Source: an uncultured Rikenellaceae bacterium
GTDB taxonomy: Bacteria; Bacteroidota; Bacteroidia; Bacteroidales; Rikenellaceae
Length of the DNA: 64,000 nt
NCBI GenBank assembly: GCA_946486375.1
Contig: CAMLTW010000008.1
Location: 33,375 to 97,374 of the forward strand
Direction: 5' to 3'
In this document: one piece after another, positions 9,841 through 19,902 of the stretch
How the letters are laid out: each line of letters opens with the position of its first letter
How positions within the stretch are numbered: the stretch's first letter is position 1
The notes under the pieces: generated by a model
What the model was told of the DNA's origin: nothing
Database searches by the model: none
What the model saw: the letters and a program-made list of their open reading frames with translations, nothing else
Position numbers and translations under genes: made by a program

Positions 9841-10131
9841 TTAGATATTACTGTAAAAATCGATTTTGTCCCCGTCCTTGAGGGTAACGATTGCTTTCTT
9901 GTAGCTGTTGTCCCGTCCTACGAGCAGGCCGGCCTTCGTGTAGCGGCTCTTCACCTTGCCCGCATAGCGGATGGTATTGACGTCGGTCACCACCACGTTG
10001 TACATCGCCTCGACGGCGGTTTTCACCTGCAGTTTGTTGGCTCTCGGATCCACGATAAAACCGTAACGGTTCAGCTTCTCGCCCTGAGCCGTCATTTTCT
10101 CGGTCAATATTGGCTTAATCAAAATTTCCAT
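9841..10131 (-). CDS. rplW: 50S ribosomal protein L23
   Basis: 96 residues, starting [20 protein letters not shown] and containing [21 protein letters not shown]23 is the exit-tunnel docking site for trigger factor and SRP. It lies between rplD and rplB as in the S10 operon. Confidence 0.97.
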   Translation of the reverse strand: MEILIKPILTEKMTAQGEKLNRYGFIVDPRANKLQVKTAVEAMYNVVVTDVNTIRYAGKVKSRYTKAGLLVGRDNSYKKAIVTLKDGDKIDFYSNI

Positions 10132-10147
10132 GGCTTTCTTTCAATTT

Positions 10148-10777
10148 CTAAAGTCCGAACATCTGGTTGATCACACCGACCGAGTTTTCGGTCATCAGGA
10201 CGCTTCCGGCGTTCATCACGTCGTACGTGTTCACGTTCGAGGCCACCACGACCTTCACATGCTGCAGGTTCCGGGAAGACAACGTCACGTTGTAGTTCGG
10301 TTCCGGCAGGATCACCAGCAGTTTCTTGTCGCCCAGCTTCAGGCTGTCGGCGATGCCGATGAAAGTCTTGGTCTTCGGCGTGTCGATGTTGAAATCTTCC
10401 ACCACCGTGATGGCATCGTTCTTGGCCTTGTAGGTCAGCGCGCTCTTCCGGGCCAGCTGCTTCAGCTTCTTGTTGAGCTTGAAACTGTAATCCCGCGGCA
10501 CCGGGCCGAATACGCGGCCCCCGCCTACGAACACCGGAGACTTGATCGCACCGGCACGGGCGCCCCCCGTCCCTTTCTGCTTCTTAAGCTTCCGGGTCGA
10601 GCCGGCCACTTCGTTCCGCTGTTTGGATTTATGGGTTCCCTGACGCTGGTTGGCCAGGTACTGTTTCACATCCAGATAGATCGCATGATCGTTCGGTTCG
10701 ATGCCGAAGATCGCATCGTCGAGGGTTACCTTCTTTCCGGTCTCTGCTCCCGTAATGTTTAATACTGCTAATTCCAT
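10148..10777 (-). CDS. rplD: 50S ribosomal protein L4
   Basis: 209 residues. The tunnel-lining loop is recognisable by [21 protein letters not shown]4 also acts as the autogenous repressor of the S10 operon in Gammaproteobacteria; no such leader is evident here. It starts 2 bases after rplC. Confidence 0.97.
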   Translation of the reverse strand: MELAVLNITGAETGKKVTLDDAIFGIEPNDHAIYLDVKQYLANQRQGTHKSKQRNEVAGSTRKLKKQKGTGGARAGAIKSPVFVGGGRVFGPVPRDYSFKLNKKLKQLARKSALTYKAKNDAITVVEDFNIDTPKTKTFIGIADSLKLGDKKLLVILPEPNYNVTLSSRNLQHVKVVVASNVNTYDVMNAGSVLMTENSVGVINQMFGL

Positions 10778-10779
10778 TA

Positions 10780-11397
10780 CTAATTCTCAATTAATAAGTA
10801 AGACCCTTTCGCACCCGGAATGGAACCCTTCACGAGGATAAGGTTGCTTTCGGGAAGCTTCTTCAAAACTTTCAGGTTCAACACCTTCACCTGATCGCCT
10901 CCGGTGCGGCCGGCCAGTCTCTTCCCCTTGAAAACCCGCGAAGGATAGGACGAAGCGCCGAGCGAACCCGGAGCGCGGAGCCGGTTGTGCTGACCGTGGG
11001 TCTGACCGCCGACACCGCCGAAGCCGTGGCGTTTCACTACCCCCTGAAAACCTTTCCCTTTGGAAATTCCGGTCACGTCCACCCAGTCGTCGTCTTCGAA
11101 GACGTCCACCGTAATCACGTCGCCCAGATTCAGTTCCCGTTCGAAGCTCTTGAACTCCGCCAGTTTCCGCTTGGGCGTCGTGCCGGCCTTCTTGAAGTGG
11201 CCCAACAAACTGTTGCTGGTGTGCTTTTCTTTCTTTTCGTCATAGGCAATCTGAACCGCGGAATAGCCATCTTTCTCAACGGTTTTGATTTGCGTAACCA
11301 CGCAGGGACCAGCCTCGATAACAGTGCATGGTATATTCTTACCCTCAACACTGAAAACGGAAGTCATTCCGATTTTTTTTCCAATTAGTCCTGACAT
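10780..11397 (-). CDS. rplC: 50S ribosomal protein L3
   Basis: 205 residues, starting [20 protein letters not shown]. The extended loop near the peptidyl-transferase centre is present as [20 protein letters not shown], including the glutamine that is methylated by PrmB in E. coli. It is separated from rpsJ by a 264-base spacer, which is unusual for this operon. Confidence 0.98.
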   Translation of the reverse strand: MSGLIGKKIGMTSVFSVEGKNIPCTVIEAGPCVVTQIKTVEKDGYSAVQIAYDEKKEKHTSNSLLGHFKKAGTTPKRKLAEFKSFERELNLGDVITVDVFEDDDWVDVTGISKGKGFQGVVKRHGFGGVGGQTHGQHNRLRAPGSLGASSYPSRVFKGKRLAGRTGGDQVKVLNLKVLKKLPESNLILVKGSIPGAKGSYLLIEN

Positions 11398-11661
11398 TTT
11401 GTCGTTTGCTTTTTGTTGTTTTTAAGCCGGCAAGTGCATCACTTCACTGTCCATGCTCCGCGTTTTCCTTCGGTTCCGCTCTCCGGTTTCCCGCCTCCCG
11501 GCGTCGTTCCGTTCCGCTTCCCCTCCGGAACCCGCGTGCACCCGTGTCTATCGCCTTCCGGCCGTTCGTTGCTTATAGAGTTGAAATTTACGTCCTTCAT
11601 GCTCCCTTTCACCTCCGTCCCGAAGAACTCTTCGGACATCGGAAGCGCAAGGAACTCAGCC
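11398..11661. other. Long spacer between rpsJ and rplC
   Basis: A 264-base gap breaks the otherwise tight S10 block. No TAnnTTTG promoter is visible on the minus strand. A 66-codon frame on the minus strand (11639-11439, MSEEFFGTEVKG...) nearly fills it, starting 22 bases after rpsJ, but its Gly/Arg/Glu-rich sequence resembles no known protein. The spacer may hold a regulatory structure or a small gene; I cannot tell which. Confidence 0.4.
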
Positions 11662-11967
11662 TCACACCTTGATTTCCACTTCCACCCCGCTCGGAAGTTC
11701 CAGCTTCATCAGCGCGTCGATCGTCTTGGGCGTCGAACTGTATATGTCCAGGATACGCTTGAACGTCGAAAGCTGGAACTGTTCCCGCGACTTCTTGTTG
11801 ACGAAAGTCGAACGGTTCACGGTGAAAATCTTCTTGTTCGTCGGCAGCGGAATGGGGCCGCTCACGATAGCCCCGGTGCTTTTGACGGTCCGGACAATCT
11901 TTTCGGCGGACTTGTCCACCAGATTGTGGTCGAACGATTTCAGCTTGATTCTTATTTTTTGGCTCAT
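11662..11967 (-). CDS. rpsJ: 30S ribosomal protein S10
   Basis: 101 residues, starting [20 protein letters not shown], with the [20 protein letters not shown] segment typical of S10/NusE. Besides its ribosomal role, S10 binds NusB in antitermination complexes. It follows fusA by 7 bases. No tuf gene lies between fusA and rpsJ. Confidence 0.98.
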   Translation of the reverse strand: MSQKIRIKLKSFDHNLVDKSAEKIVRTVKSTGAIVSGPIPLPTNKKIFTVNRSTFVNKKSREQFQLSTFKRILDIYSSTPKTIDALMKLELPSGVEVEIKV

Positions 11968-11974
11968 AATGCTG

Positions 11975-14086
11975 TTATTCTAACTCTTTTAACTTACCGC
12001 TATGCTTTTCGATGATTTCCTTGGCCAGGTTCGCCGGCACTTCTTCGAAATGGGAGAATTCCATCGAAGAGGTGGCGCGTCCCGAAGAAATGGTACGGAG
12101 CACGGTCACGTATCCGAACATTTCCGAAAGCGGCACTTTCGCCTTCACCACGCGGGCGGTACCCTTCGATTCCATCCCGCTGATCTGGCCGCGGCGCTTG
12201 TTCAGGTCGCCGATGATGTCCCCCATGTTTTCTTCCGGCGTGATCACTTCCACGGTCATGATCGGTTCCTTGATCACCGAACCGGCCTTGGGAGCGGCCT
12301 GACGGAAACCGTTGCGGGCGCAGATTTCGAAAGACAGCGAGTCGGAGTCCACCGGATGGAACGAACCGTCCTTCAGGGTCACCTTCATGCTGTCGATCAT
12401 GAACCCGGCCAGCGCACCGTTCGCCATCGCGGACTCGAATCCCTTCTGCACGGCGGGAATGTATTCCTTCGGAATGTTTCCCCCTTTCACCACGTCGACG
12501 AACTGCAAGCCCATCACGCCCTCGTCGGCAGGGCCGATTTCGAAGATGATGTCTGCGAACTTACCCCGGCCCCCGGTCTGCTTCTTGAACACTTCGCGGT
12601 GTTCCACCGTCCTGGTCAGGGCTTCCTTATAGTTCACCTGCGGAGCACCCTGGCTGATTTCCACACCGAATTCCCGGCGCAGACGGTCCACGATGATTTC
12701 CAGATGAAGTTCGCCCATCCCGCTGATCACGGTCTGTCCCGAATCCTCATCGGTTTTCACGGTAAAGGTCGGGTCTTCTTCCGAAAGCTTGCCCAGCGCG
12801 ATCCCCAGCTTATCGAGGTCTTTCTGGGTTTTCGGTTCGATCGCCAGACCGATCACCGGTTCCGGGAAGGCCATCGACTCCAGCACGATCGGAGCCTTTT
12901 CGTCGCACAGCGTATCCCCCGTCCGGACATCCTTGAACCCTACGGCGCCGCAGATATCCCCTGCACCCACCGTTTCCATCGGATTCTGTTTGTTGGCGTG
13001 CATCTGGTACAGGCGGCTGATCCGTTCCTTCTTGCCCGAACGGCTGTTCAGCACGTAGGAACCCGCATCCATCTTCCCGGAATAAACCCGGACGAACGCC
13101 AGCCGTCCCACGAACGGGTCGGTAGCGATCTTGAACGCCAGCCCGCTGAAAGGCTGATCTTCGCTCGGATTGCGCACCTCTTCCTCGCCGCTGTTCGGAT
13201 TCGTTCCCACGATGGCCGGAATGTCTACCGGCGACGGCAGGAAAGCGATCACATAGTCCAGCAGGATCTGCACGCCCTTATTCTTGAAAGACGAGCCGCA
13301 GAGCATCGGCACGATCTTCATCTGAACCGTCGCCTTGCGAATGGCGGCGATCAGTTCTTCCGGCGTGATCGAATCGGGGTCTTCGAAGAATTTTTCCATC
13401 AGCGCGTCGTCCACCGAAGCCACTTCTTCGATGAGCCGGTTCCGCCATTCTTCGACCTCCGCCTTCATGTCGGCCGGAACTTCTTCATACGTGAAGTTGT
13501 CCCGAACGTTCTTGTCGTCGAAATAAACGATGGCCCGATTGTAAATCAGGTCCACCAAACCCTGAAATTTGTCTTCTGCGCCGATCGGAAGCACCACGGG
13601 CAGCGCCGTAGCTCCCAACCGTTCCTTCACCTGAGCGCAAACGCCCAGGAAGTCGGCGCCCGTCCGGTCCATCTTGTTGACGTAACCGATACGCGGCACC
13701 TGGTATTTGTCGGCCTGTCTCCAAACGGTTTCGGACTGGGGTTCCACGCCGCCCACCGCACAGAACGTAGCCACCGCACCGTCCAGCACACGCAGCGAAC
13801 GTTCCACTTCCGCCGTAAAGTCCACGTGTCCCGGGGTATCGATGATGTTGATCTGATAGGTCTGGTCGTTGTAGTGCCAGAAAGCGGTCGTCGCAGCCGA
13901 GGTGATCGTGATCCCCCGTTCCTGCTCCTGCACCATCCAGTCCATCGTAGCGGCGCCTTCGTGCACCTCTCCGATCTTGTGCGTCTTCCCCGTATAGAAG
14001 AGAATCCGCTCGGAAGTCGTGGTTTTACCGGCATCGATGTGAGCCATGATCCCGATATTCCGCGTAAATCTTAAATCTCTTGCCAT
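11975..14086 (-). CDS. fusA: Elongation factor G
   Basis: 703 residues, full length. G-domain motifs are AHIDAGKTT (residues 15-23), DTPGHVDF and NKMD; the C-terminal domains carry [14 protein letters not shown] and the domain V segment [19 protein letters not shown] drives translocation and, with RRF, ribosome recycling. Its place between rpsG and rpsJ shows that str and S10 genes form one transcriptional block here. Confidence 0.99.
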   Translation of the reverse strand: MARDLRFTRNIGIMAHIDAGKTTTSERILFYTGKTHKIGEVHEGAATMDWMVQEQERGITITSAATTAFWHYNDQTYQINIIDTPGHVDFTAEVERSLRVLDGAVATFCAVGGVEPQSETVWRQADKYQVPRIGYVNKMDRTGADFLGVCAQVKERLGATALPVVLPIGAEDKFQGLVDLIYNRAIVYFDDKNVRDNFTYEEVPADMKAEVEEWRNRLIEEVASVDDALMEKFFEDPDSITPEELIAAIRKATVQMKIVPMLCGSSFKNKGVQILLDYVIAFLPSPVDIPAIVGTNPNSGEEEVRNPSEDQPFSGLAFKIATDPFVGRLAFVRVYSGKMDAGSYVLNSRSGKKERISRLYQMHANKQNPMETVGAGDICGAVGFKDVRTGDTLCDEKAPIVLESMAFPEPVIGLAIEPKTQKDLDKLGIALGKLSEEDPTFTVKTDEDSGQTVISGMGELHLEIIVDRLRREFGVEISQGAPQVNYKEALTRTVEHREVFKKQTGGRGKFADIIFEIGPADEGVMGLQFVDVVKGGNIPKEYIPAVQKGFESAMANGALAGFMIDSMKVTLKDGSFHPVDSDSLSFEICARNGFRQAAPKAGSVIKEPIMTVEVITPEENMGDIIGDLNKRRGQISGMESKGTARVVKAKVPLSEMFGYVTVLRTISSGRATSSMEFSHFEEVPANLAKEIIEKHSGKLKELE

Positions 14087-14108
14087 AATCGTCTCTCAGT
14101 CTCCCGAT

Positions 14109-14585
14109 TTAAAATCTGAAATGTGCAAACGCCTTGTTGGCTTCGGCCATCCGGTGCATTTCTTCCTTCCGTTTGAAGGCAGCGCCTTCTTCGTTGTAAG
14201 CAGCCATGATTTCAGCAGCCAGTTTTTCTGCCATCGATCGACCCGCCCGTTTTCTCGAATAGAGCACCAGGTTTTTCATACTCAATGCAATCTTACGTTC
14301 AGGTCTCACTTCTATGGGAACCTGGAAAGTCGCACCGCCTACCCGGCGGGACTTCACTTCCACCTGCGGGGTGATGTTTTCCACCGCTTTTTTCCAGATT
14401 TCCAAAGGAGCCTTGTCCGCATCCTTCATCTTCTCGCCTACGATATCCAACGCGTTGTAAAAGATCGTGTAGGCAATACTCTTCTTACCATCCAGCATAA
14501 GGCTGTTTACGAACCTTGTCACAAGCACGTCTCCGTACTTGGGATCTGGAAGTAGAATTCGCTTTTTAGGCTTCGCTTTTCTCAT
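14109..14585 (-). CDS. rpsG: 30S ribosomal protein S7
   Basis: 158 residues with the S7 core [19 protein letters not shown] and [21 protein letters not shown]7 nucleates assembly of the 30S head and contacts E-site tRNA. It lies between rpsL and fusA, the standard str order. Confidence 0.98.
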   Translation of the reverse strand: MRKAKPKKRILLPDPKYGDVLVTRFVNSLMLDGKKSIAYTIFYNALDIVGEKMKDADKAPLEIWKKAVENITPQVEVKSRRVGGATFQVPIEVRPERKIALSMKNLVLYSRKRAGRSMAEKLAAEIMAAYNEEGAAFKRKEEMHRMAEANKAFAHFRF

Positions 14586-14627
14586 TGTGTTTTTTAACTC
14601 TCTTGTGTGTAATGTTTTTCCGAATGA

Positions 14628-15017
14628 CTATTTCTTCTGGGCACCGGCCTTCGGACGCTTGGTTCCGTACTTGGAACGGCGCTGGTTGCGGCCGTCCACC
14701 CCTGCGGCGTCCAATGCGCCCCGCACCAGGTGATAACGAACCCCCGGCAGGTCTTTCACACGGCCTCCTCTCACGAGCACGATCGAGTGTTCCTGCAGGT
14801 TATGACCTTCTCCCGGAATGTAGGCGTTGACTTCCTTTCCGTTGGTCAGCCTTACCCGGGCCACTTTACGCATCGCCGAATTCGGCTTCTTCGGCGTGGT
14901 GGTGTACACGCGTACGCACACGCCTCTTCGCTGCGGACACGCGTCGAGCGCCGGAGCCTTGCTTTTGAAAGCCGGAGCCACGCGTCCCTTGCGAACTAAC
15001 TGTTGAATCGTTGGCAT
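14628..15017 (-). CDS. rpsL: 30S ribosomal protein S12
   Basis: 129 residues, the first gene of the block. Decoding-centre segments are [19 protein letters not shown] (K43 is the classical streptomycin-resistance position and is wild-type lysine here) and [17 protein letters not shown]. The 5' leader from the promoter at 15071-15078 is about 50 bases. Confidence 0.99.
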   Translation of the reverse strand: MPTIQQLVRKGRVAPAFKSKAPALDACPQRRGVCVRVYTTTPKKPNSAMRKVARVRLTNGKEVNAYIPGEGHNLQEHSIVLVRGGRVKDLPGVRYHLVRGALDAAGVDGRNQRRSKYGTKRPKAGAQKK

Positions 15018-15070
15018 TTTAACTACTGCTTTACTTTTAAATTAAACACACTTAGACAAAATTCGGACTG

Positions 15071-15100
15071 CAAAGATATTTATTTTTTTCTTACCGTCAA
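15071..15100 (-). promoter_or_regulatory. Promoter of the rpsL ribosomal block
   Basis: On the minus strand a TATCTTTG box (15078-15071) is preceded by TTG (15100-15098) with a 19-base spacer, matching the Bacteroidota housekeeping consensus TTTG-N19-TAnnTTTG. The predicted start lies about 50 bases before rpsL. Confidence 0.8.
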
Positions 15101-15407
15101 TAGAATCCGGAAAAAAAGTGTGAGGTTTCCCCTCTTTTTCAGGTATTTCGGAAACCCGGAGCCCGTTTTTCCGATATTTCGACGAAAAAACATCGTCCTC
15201 ATTTTACAGGACAATCGGAAAATATGGAAAACGGGGGATTCCGGCCCAAAAAGTTTTCCGTTCTCTTCCCCCTTTTCCCGAAACCGCCCTGCCGGAATTC
15301 TTCTCCGGCCGGAAAGCCCTGCTCTTTTTGCAAAGCATGGGGGGAACCCGGAACGCAAGCGGACGGAAACGCTTGCCATGCCGGGCCGGGCACAAAATCC
15401 GGCGGCG
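15101..15407. other. Intergenic region between btuB-like gene and rpsL promoter
   Basis: 307 bases without a credible gene. A perfect 7-bp hairpin (GCAAGCG/CGCTTGC, 15355-15376) lies downstream of the receptor gene on the minus strand but has no T-run, so it is at best a weak terminator. The rest is low-information sequence with several A/T-rich and G-rich tracts. Confidence 0.5.
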
Positions 15408-17399
15408 TTATTTCCACCGGGGCCGGATGCCGATGAAAATCCCGTAGTTGCGGCCGGGCATCGGGCGGGAAAGAACGGAAACGTACTCTTCGTCGAACAG
15501 GTTGTAAACCGAAAACTTCAGCGACAGGTTCCACAGCCGGGCCGGGAAACTCTTTTCCAGGGATACGTCGTTCATGTAATAGGCGGACAGGCGCCCCACC
15601 TTGGTATCCTTTTCATTGCTGGAAGTGGTGAACCGTTCGCTGTAATAATTGTAGTTGTAAGTAAACGCGAAACCGCGCCAGGATATTTTACCCGTTACGC
15701 CGGAAGCGTATTCCGGTATGTACACCAATTGTTTCCCGATGGATTCGTCGGCCCAGTTCACGGGATCGCCGTGATTCACCGAACGGGTGCGGCTCCAGTT
15801 GGCATTGAGATACAGTTCCCATTTACCCAACCGGGCCGTGAGCGTGCCCCGAAGCTCCACGCCGTAGGCATGCACCTGCTTCACGTTGTTCGGCTCCCAA
15901 AACCCCTTGAAAGTCGGAAGCCAGACGATCCAGTCGTCGATGCGGGAATCGTATGCGGACACTTCCCCTCCGAAAGAAATGCGCTTCCCTTTCAGATCGA
16001 ATTCCACTCCGCCGTCGTACGTACGTCCCTGCTCGCCTTTCAGGTCGGGATTTCCTCCCGGCAGGAAATAGAGATCGTTCAGCGTGGGATAACGGTAATT
16101 GCGCGTCGCGGAAGCTTTCAGCACCAGCCCCGCCTTCTTCCAAAGCACGTAGTCCAGAAAAGCCGCCGGAACGGGCGGTGCGAAGCGGCTTCCGTAAAAA
16201 TCCTCCCGCAGATCCGCCGCGATTCCCAGCCGGGAAAAAGGACGCCAGCGGACGCTCACGAAAGCGGACGCTTCGGCCCGGTTTTTCTCGTAACCCGTCT
16301 TTTCATACCGTTCCCGACTGCTCACCTTGTGCCATTCGGAGGTCAGGGAAGCCCTCACCATCCATTTGTCCGACGGGAACCAGTCGGCAGCGAACCGGAG
16401 CGTTCCCGTGTGCACTCGGCTGGCCGAACGGATCATTTCGGTCAGACTCCCCGTACCCGTCTCCCCGGCATAGGTATAGAGCATATCGGAATAGGAATAG
16501 CCCGCTTTCGCGTCGAGTTTGAGCCTGTCACCGTAACGGCTCCACCCCCCGGCCACCCGCAACGTGGTTTCGTCCTGCCGGTTCCGGGAATCGTCTTCCT
16601 CCCGGTAATTGACGTTCAGCATCGGAATTCCGCGCCGGGAATCGGTCAGCCATGCCGACAGGGAAAACCGGTCGCCGCCTCTCCCCTCGTAAGCCAGCTC
16701 CTGCAGCAGGTGCAAATCCCGGTAGGAGCCGTTTTTGTTTCGCTCGGTCGGATAAACCCAGCGGTCTTTGTCGAAATTCTTCTTGTTGTAGTTGACGTAC
16801 TCGAAATCGTTGTCGGAGGTCACATAACTCACCCGGGTCGAACTCCGGAATCCGCCTTTTCCGTAACCGAGCCTGAAAAACTCATCGTACGTCCCGAAGC
16901 TGCTCACCCCTTGAATGAACTGCGTTTCCCATCCCGTCAACCGTTCCGTCCGGGTGCCGAGCACTACGGCGCCTCCCAGTCCTCCGCCCGTCATGCGCAC
17001 CGATCCGGCACCGTGCAACAGGGACACTTCGTCGGTGAAATAAGCCGGAATCAGGGAGAAATCGGTCATTCCCAGCATCGGGGAATTGAGTTTCAACCCG
17101 TTCCACAGCACCTGCGTGTGGGAAGGGGCCGTTCCCCGGAAAGAAGCGGTCGCCAGCGTACCGCGACCGTAGGATTTGATGAACACGGAAGTGTTGCGCG
17201 AAAGCAGGTCGCCCAGACTGTTCACGACGCTTTCGCGCAGCAACACGCTGTCCAGGTCGGTCTTCGTCAATCCGACATCGGCCAGCCGGCGCTGCGCCGT
17301 CACGGTCAGGGAATCGATCTCCAGCGTATAAGCCGCCTGCTGCCCCCTGCCGGGCCACGCCCCGCACAACAAAACAAAAATCGCGAACAGTTTCTTCAT
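15408..17399 (-). CDS. btuB: TonB-dependent outer-membrane receptor, BtuB-type
   Basis: 663 residues with a signal peptide (MKKLFAIFVLLCGAWPGRG-Q). A plug domain follows (about residues 30-150), with FRGTAPSHTQVLWNGLKLNS and GAGSVRMTGGGLGGAVVLGT, then a 22-strand-type barrel ending in NYGIFIGIRPRWK. The barrel contains RYPTLNDLYFLPGGNPDLKG, common in vitamin-type receptors. There is no SusC-type N-terminal carboxypeptidase domain. It is the last gene of an operon headed by a cobalamin riboswitch, so the substrate is inferred to be cobalamin or a corrinoid. Symbol by context and family. Confidence 0.85.
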   Translation of the reverse strand: MKKLFAIFVLLCGAWPGRGQQAAYTLEIDSLTVTAQRRLADVGLTKTDLDSVLLRESVVNSLGDLLSRNTSVFIKSYGRGTLATASFRGTAPSHTQVLWNGLKLNSPMLGMTDFSLIPAYFTDEVSLLHGAGSVRMTGGGLGGAVVLGTRTERLTGWETQFIQGVSSFGTYDEFFRLGYGKGGFRSSTRVSYVTSDNDFEYVNYNKKNFDKDRWVYPTERNKNGSYRDLHLLQELAYEGRGGDRFSLSAWLTDSRRGIPMLNVNYREEDDSRNRQDETTLRVAGGWSRYGDRLKLDAKAGYSYSDMLYTYAGETGTGSLTEMIRSASRVHTGTLRFAADWFPSDKWMVRASLTSEWHKVSSRERYEKTGYEKNRAEASAFVSVRWRPFSRLGIAADLREDFYGSRFAPPVPAAFLDYVLWKKAGLVLKASATRNYRYPTLNDLYFLPGGNPDLKGEQGRTYDGGVEFDLKGKRISFGGEVSAYDSRIDDWIVWLPTFKGFWEPNNVKQVHAYGVELRGTLTARLGKWELYLNANWSRTRSVNHGDPVNWADESIGKQLVYIPEYASGVTGKISWRGFAFTYNYNYYSERFTTSSNEKDTKVGRLSAYYMNDVSLEKSFPARLWNLSLKFSVYNLFDEEYVSVLSRPMPGRNYGIFIGIRPRWK

Positions 17400-17460
17400 G
17401 GTTTTCCGCCGGTTTTCTCCGGAAAGAGGCCTCCGCCTTCCCGTTGCGGCCCGGCATCCG

Positions 17461-18399
17461 CTAATTCAACACCCGGAATCCGAACACTTCGGTCGAAAGC
17501 TCTCCCACTTCGGGACCTCCTTTGGCATTCACTCCCGTTTGCACCTTCACGAAGTCGATCGAAGTCAGGGATACCGGCGCCCCGGATGCATCCACCGCAT
17601 CGGCGATATCGAACCGGTTTTCCGCCGGATTCCCGTCCTGATCGGCGGGGCCGGGCCGGTCGCTTCCCCGGTTGTCGGCGTAACCCCAATCGTAGCTTCC
17701 CCATACGAAAATGCCGTTTTCCACTCTTACCCGCGATTCCAGCAAAGTCCCTTTCAATGTGTAGCTGTCTCTGTCTTCGGGAACCCATGCCGGAAAATAA
17801 TCGTTCAGCCCATGAAAACTGTTCCGGTCGATCGTTCCCTGTCCGTCCCGATTGTCCGTCCAACGAATGTTTTCGGTCAGATTCGCAGGACGGTAATAAG
17901 TCACCTCGTAATTCCGCACCGTCTCCGGTTTCCCGTGTTCGCTTCCCTTCAGTTCGTACCACACGTCATCCGGCCGACCGTTACCGTTTTCATCCCGCAT
18001 CACCCAGACGATCCCCGGTTCCGAGCTTCCGTCGAAGGAATTCCCGGCAACGGCGAAATCATAGGCGTCCTTCCGGTTTTCGATCGGGGACTCGAATCCG
18101 ACCACGATGTAACCGCCGAAACCGCCCAAAGACACATAGGTTTGTCCCTCCGCCAGCACCTGCTGCGCCCAGGCCGCAGCCTCCGCCGGAGTGGCAGCGG
18201 TACAGCCGCCCGTATTGATGAACTGTCCCGGCGCCGGCAGGTATTCGAATACCCGGTTCACTTTATTATTTCCCATCGGCGGATCGGTCTCCGGCTCGAA
18301 TCCGTCGTCGCTCACCGAACAGGCTCCCAGCGTCAGGCAGCCGAACAACAGGACGGTTCCCCATCCGAATATCGTTTTCATCGCTTTCATATTTTCCAT
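17461..18399 (-). CDS. Putative surface lipoprotein of the cobalamin operon
   Basis: 312 residues from the first ATG. The lipobox ends in LGAC with the lipidated cysteine at residue 27, so export to an outer-membrane leaflet is likely. Starts at residues 4 or 7 would give a more ordinary signal peptide. The body has a VSLGGFGGYIVVGFESPI segment, an acidic run DENGNGRPDDVWYEL resembling a calcium-binding loop, and a C-terminal DFVKVQTGVNAKGG segment. Similar lipoproteins occur beside btuB/btuG genes in Bacteroides. Two corrinoid-binding lipoproteins, BtuG and BtuH, are described from that genus; I cannot assign this one to BtuH from sequence alone. A role in corrinoid capture is inferred from the riboswitch operon. 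Confidence 0.7.
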   Translation of the reverse strand: MENMKAMKTIFGWGTVLLFGCLTLGACSVSDDGFEPETDPPMGNNKVNRVFEYLPAPGQFINTGGCTAATPAEAAAWAQQVLAEGQTYVSLGGFGGYIVVGFESPIENRKDAYDFAVAGNSFDGSSEPGIVWVMRDENGNGRPDDVWYELKGSEHGKPETVRNYEVTYYRPANLTENIRWTDNRDGQGTIDRNSFHGLNDYFPAWVPEDRDSYTLKGTLLESRVRVENGIFVWGSYDWGYADNRGSDRPGPADQDGNPAENRFDIADAVDASGAPVSLTSIDFVKVQTGVNAKGGPEVGELSTEVFGFRVLN

Positions 18400-18413
18400 T
18401 TATTTTTTGTCGC

Positions 18414-19502
18414 TCAATCGAAACAAAAGGCTCCGGGAATGACTCCCGTCCGCACCGTATCCAGCGGTTCCCCTCCCGCGGAGAACCGATAAAGCACTCC
18501 CCGCTGTACATAGTCTACGGCATCGGCCACATAAATTTCCGAAGTGCGGGGACACACCCCCAATCCATAGAAAATAGTGCCCCGGTCAGGGATCAGGGGC
18601 TGTTCCGGAAGCGCCTCGTCTTTCACCCCCATTTTCCAGATACCGCCGTTGATGAAACAAAGCGTATCCCCGGAAGCATTCAGGCACAGTTCCGACGGAT
18701 GTTCCCCCAGCCGGAAAGGAAACGTTTTCTCCACTCGACGGGTGGCGGCGTCGATCCGCCACAGGGCAGGGGTTTCCGTCCCCGCCGTTTCGTTCCGATA
18801 CCCGCCGTCGGTGATCGTCCACACCTTGCCGTAACGGTCGATGCCGAGCGAATTGGGCTGCTTTCCCACCTCCACCGAATCGACCAGCGCATCCCGCTCC
18901 GTATCGAGCACCAGCAATTTGCTGTCGTAAGACCAGCAACCCACGAAAAGGTATTTTCCGTAGGCCGCCATTTGTTCCGTGGGATGGCGGCGGCTGTCCG
19001 GCTCTCCGGAAGAAACCGGAATCCGTCCCGTAATCTCGTATGTCCGCGGATTCACCACCGTGACGGCCCGGGCATACAGGTCGGTCACGTACGCCTTTTC
19101 ATCGTTCACGAAATGCATGTAACGGGGAGAAGTCAATCCCCGGATCGCTCCCCGCAACCGGCAGGTCTCCCGATCCAAAGCGAAAACCACCCCCGAATTG
19201 TTCACCACCACCCAAAGCGAATTTCCCCGAACGACGGCGGACTGGGCCACGTCTCCCAACGGGATTCCGTTGATCCGCGCAAAAACCTCGTTTTCCATCC
19301 GCCCCTCCTGCGGCAGGTAGCAGGAAAGCGAAGCGGTGCCGTACATGAAACTCCCTTCATTGACCACATAAACCCGCGGGCTGCCGGGCGGGAAATCGAT
19401 CGTCTCCTCGTCCAGCGGGCCGTAATCCATGCAGGCGGTACACCACCCGACAGTCAACAGCAAATATGTGAAAATGCGTATGCGTTCCATCATCCGTCCC
19501 AT
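18414..19502 (-). CDS. btuG: BtuG-like cobalamin-binding surface lipoprotein (beta-propeller)
   Basis: 362 residues with a lipoprotein signal and lipidated cysteine at residue 24 (WCTAC). The mature part begins with the VYVVNEGSFMYGTASLSCY motif and GIPLGDVAQSAVV, characteristic of the DUF5074/YncE-like seven-bladed propellers. Repeated blade units follow, such as DLYARAVTVVNPRTYEITG, WSYDSKLLVLDTERDALVD and DRYGKVWTITDGGY. In Bacteroides thetaiotaomicron, BtuG binds vitamin B12 very tightly at the surface and passes it to BtuB. It is the first gene after the riboswitch, with the second lipoprotein 14 bases downstream. The call rests on fold motifs and context. Confidence 0.8.
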   Translation of the reverse strand: MGRMMERIRIFTYLLLTVGWCTACMDYGPLDEETIDFPPGSPRVYVVNEGSFMYGTASLSCYLPQEGRMENEVFARINGIPLGDVAQSAVVRGNSLWVVVNNSGVVFALDRETCRLRGAIRGLTSPRYMHFVNDEKAYVTDLYARAVTVVNPRTYEITGRIPVSSGEPDSRRHPTEQMAAYGKYLFVGCWSYDSKLLVLDTERDALVDSVEVGKQPNSLGIDRYGKVWTITDGGYRNETAGTETPALWRIDAATRRVEKTFPFRLGEHPSELCLNASGDTLCFINGGIWKMGVKDEALPEQPLIPDRGTIFYGLGVCPRTSEIYVADAVDYVQRGVLYRFSAGGEPLDTVRTGVIPGAFCFD

Positions 19503-19530
19503 TCGCCGTAGGTAAAAATTCCGAACGCAA

Positions 19531-19713
19531 GGCAGGTCTTCTGACTCGTCCCTCTTCCGGGGCCTTCCCGCCCGCAGCCGGACAGTGGCTTAAGAATCCC
19601 GAAAGCGTCGGTCTCCGCAGAGGCCGGGACATACAGCAGCGGGAACTGTTGCCGATTCGCACGGCATTCCCTTTTCATCCCTCTCCGGCGAAACCGGGTC
19701 GACGGGAACCATT
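19531..19713 (-). promoter_or_regulatory. Cobalamin (AdoCbl) riboswitch
   Basis: The minus strand carries the conserved cobalamin-aptamer blocks in order: GTGCGAATCGGCAACAG followed by TTCCCGCTGCTGTA, then GCCACTG (19589-19583), then GGGAAGG, and the B12 box GAGTCAGAAGACCTGCC near 19547-19531. The segment starts at the predicted transcription start and ends about 28 bases before the btuG-like gene, so it should repress the operon when cobalamin is plentiful. Confidence 0.95.
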
Positions 19714-19719
19714 GCGCCG

Positions 19720-19751
19720 CAAAGATGGGGTTTTAGCGGGACTTATACAAA
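19720..19751 (-). promoter_or_regulatory. Promoter of the cobalamin operon
   Basis: Minus strand: TTTG (19751-19748), a 20-base spacer, then CATCTTTG (19727-19720), one mismatch from TAnnTTTG. The start would fall at the first base of the riboswitch aptamer, which supports the call. Confidence 0.65.
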
Positions 19752-19854
19752 TTCAACCGAAAGTTTTTCAACCGGTTAAGCAGCCTCAACCGGAAACAGC
19801 GGCATTACAGGCCGGTTCCGGGAAAGCCCTCTTCCGGAAGACAGGCCCGGACGG

Positions 19855-19887
19855 AAAAAAGAAAACCGCCCTGCAAAGGCGGTTTTC
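19855..19887 (-). terminator. Rho-independent terminator after the pseudouridine synthase gene
   Basis: A 9-bp stem (AAAACCGCC/GGCGGTTTT, 19862-19886) with a 7-base loop lies 16 bases past the stop codon and is followed on the minus strand by a T-run (CTTTTTT). Confidence 0.85.
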
Positions 19888-19902
19888 TAAGGTTATGAGG
19901 AT

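Noticed and set aside
15355..15376. Terminator for the BtuB-type receptor gene
   Set aside because: The 7-bp hairpin is not followed by a T-run on the minus strand, so it is only mentioned within the intergenic entry.
15003..18218. Plus-strand open frame of 1071 codons opposite the cobalamin operon
   Set aside because: Antisense shadow of high-GC coding DNA; it is Pro/Arg/His-rich without any family motif, and the minus strand encodes complete receptor and lipoprotein genes with signal peptides.
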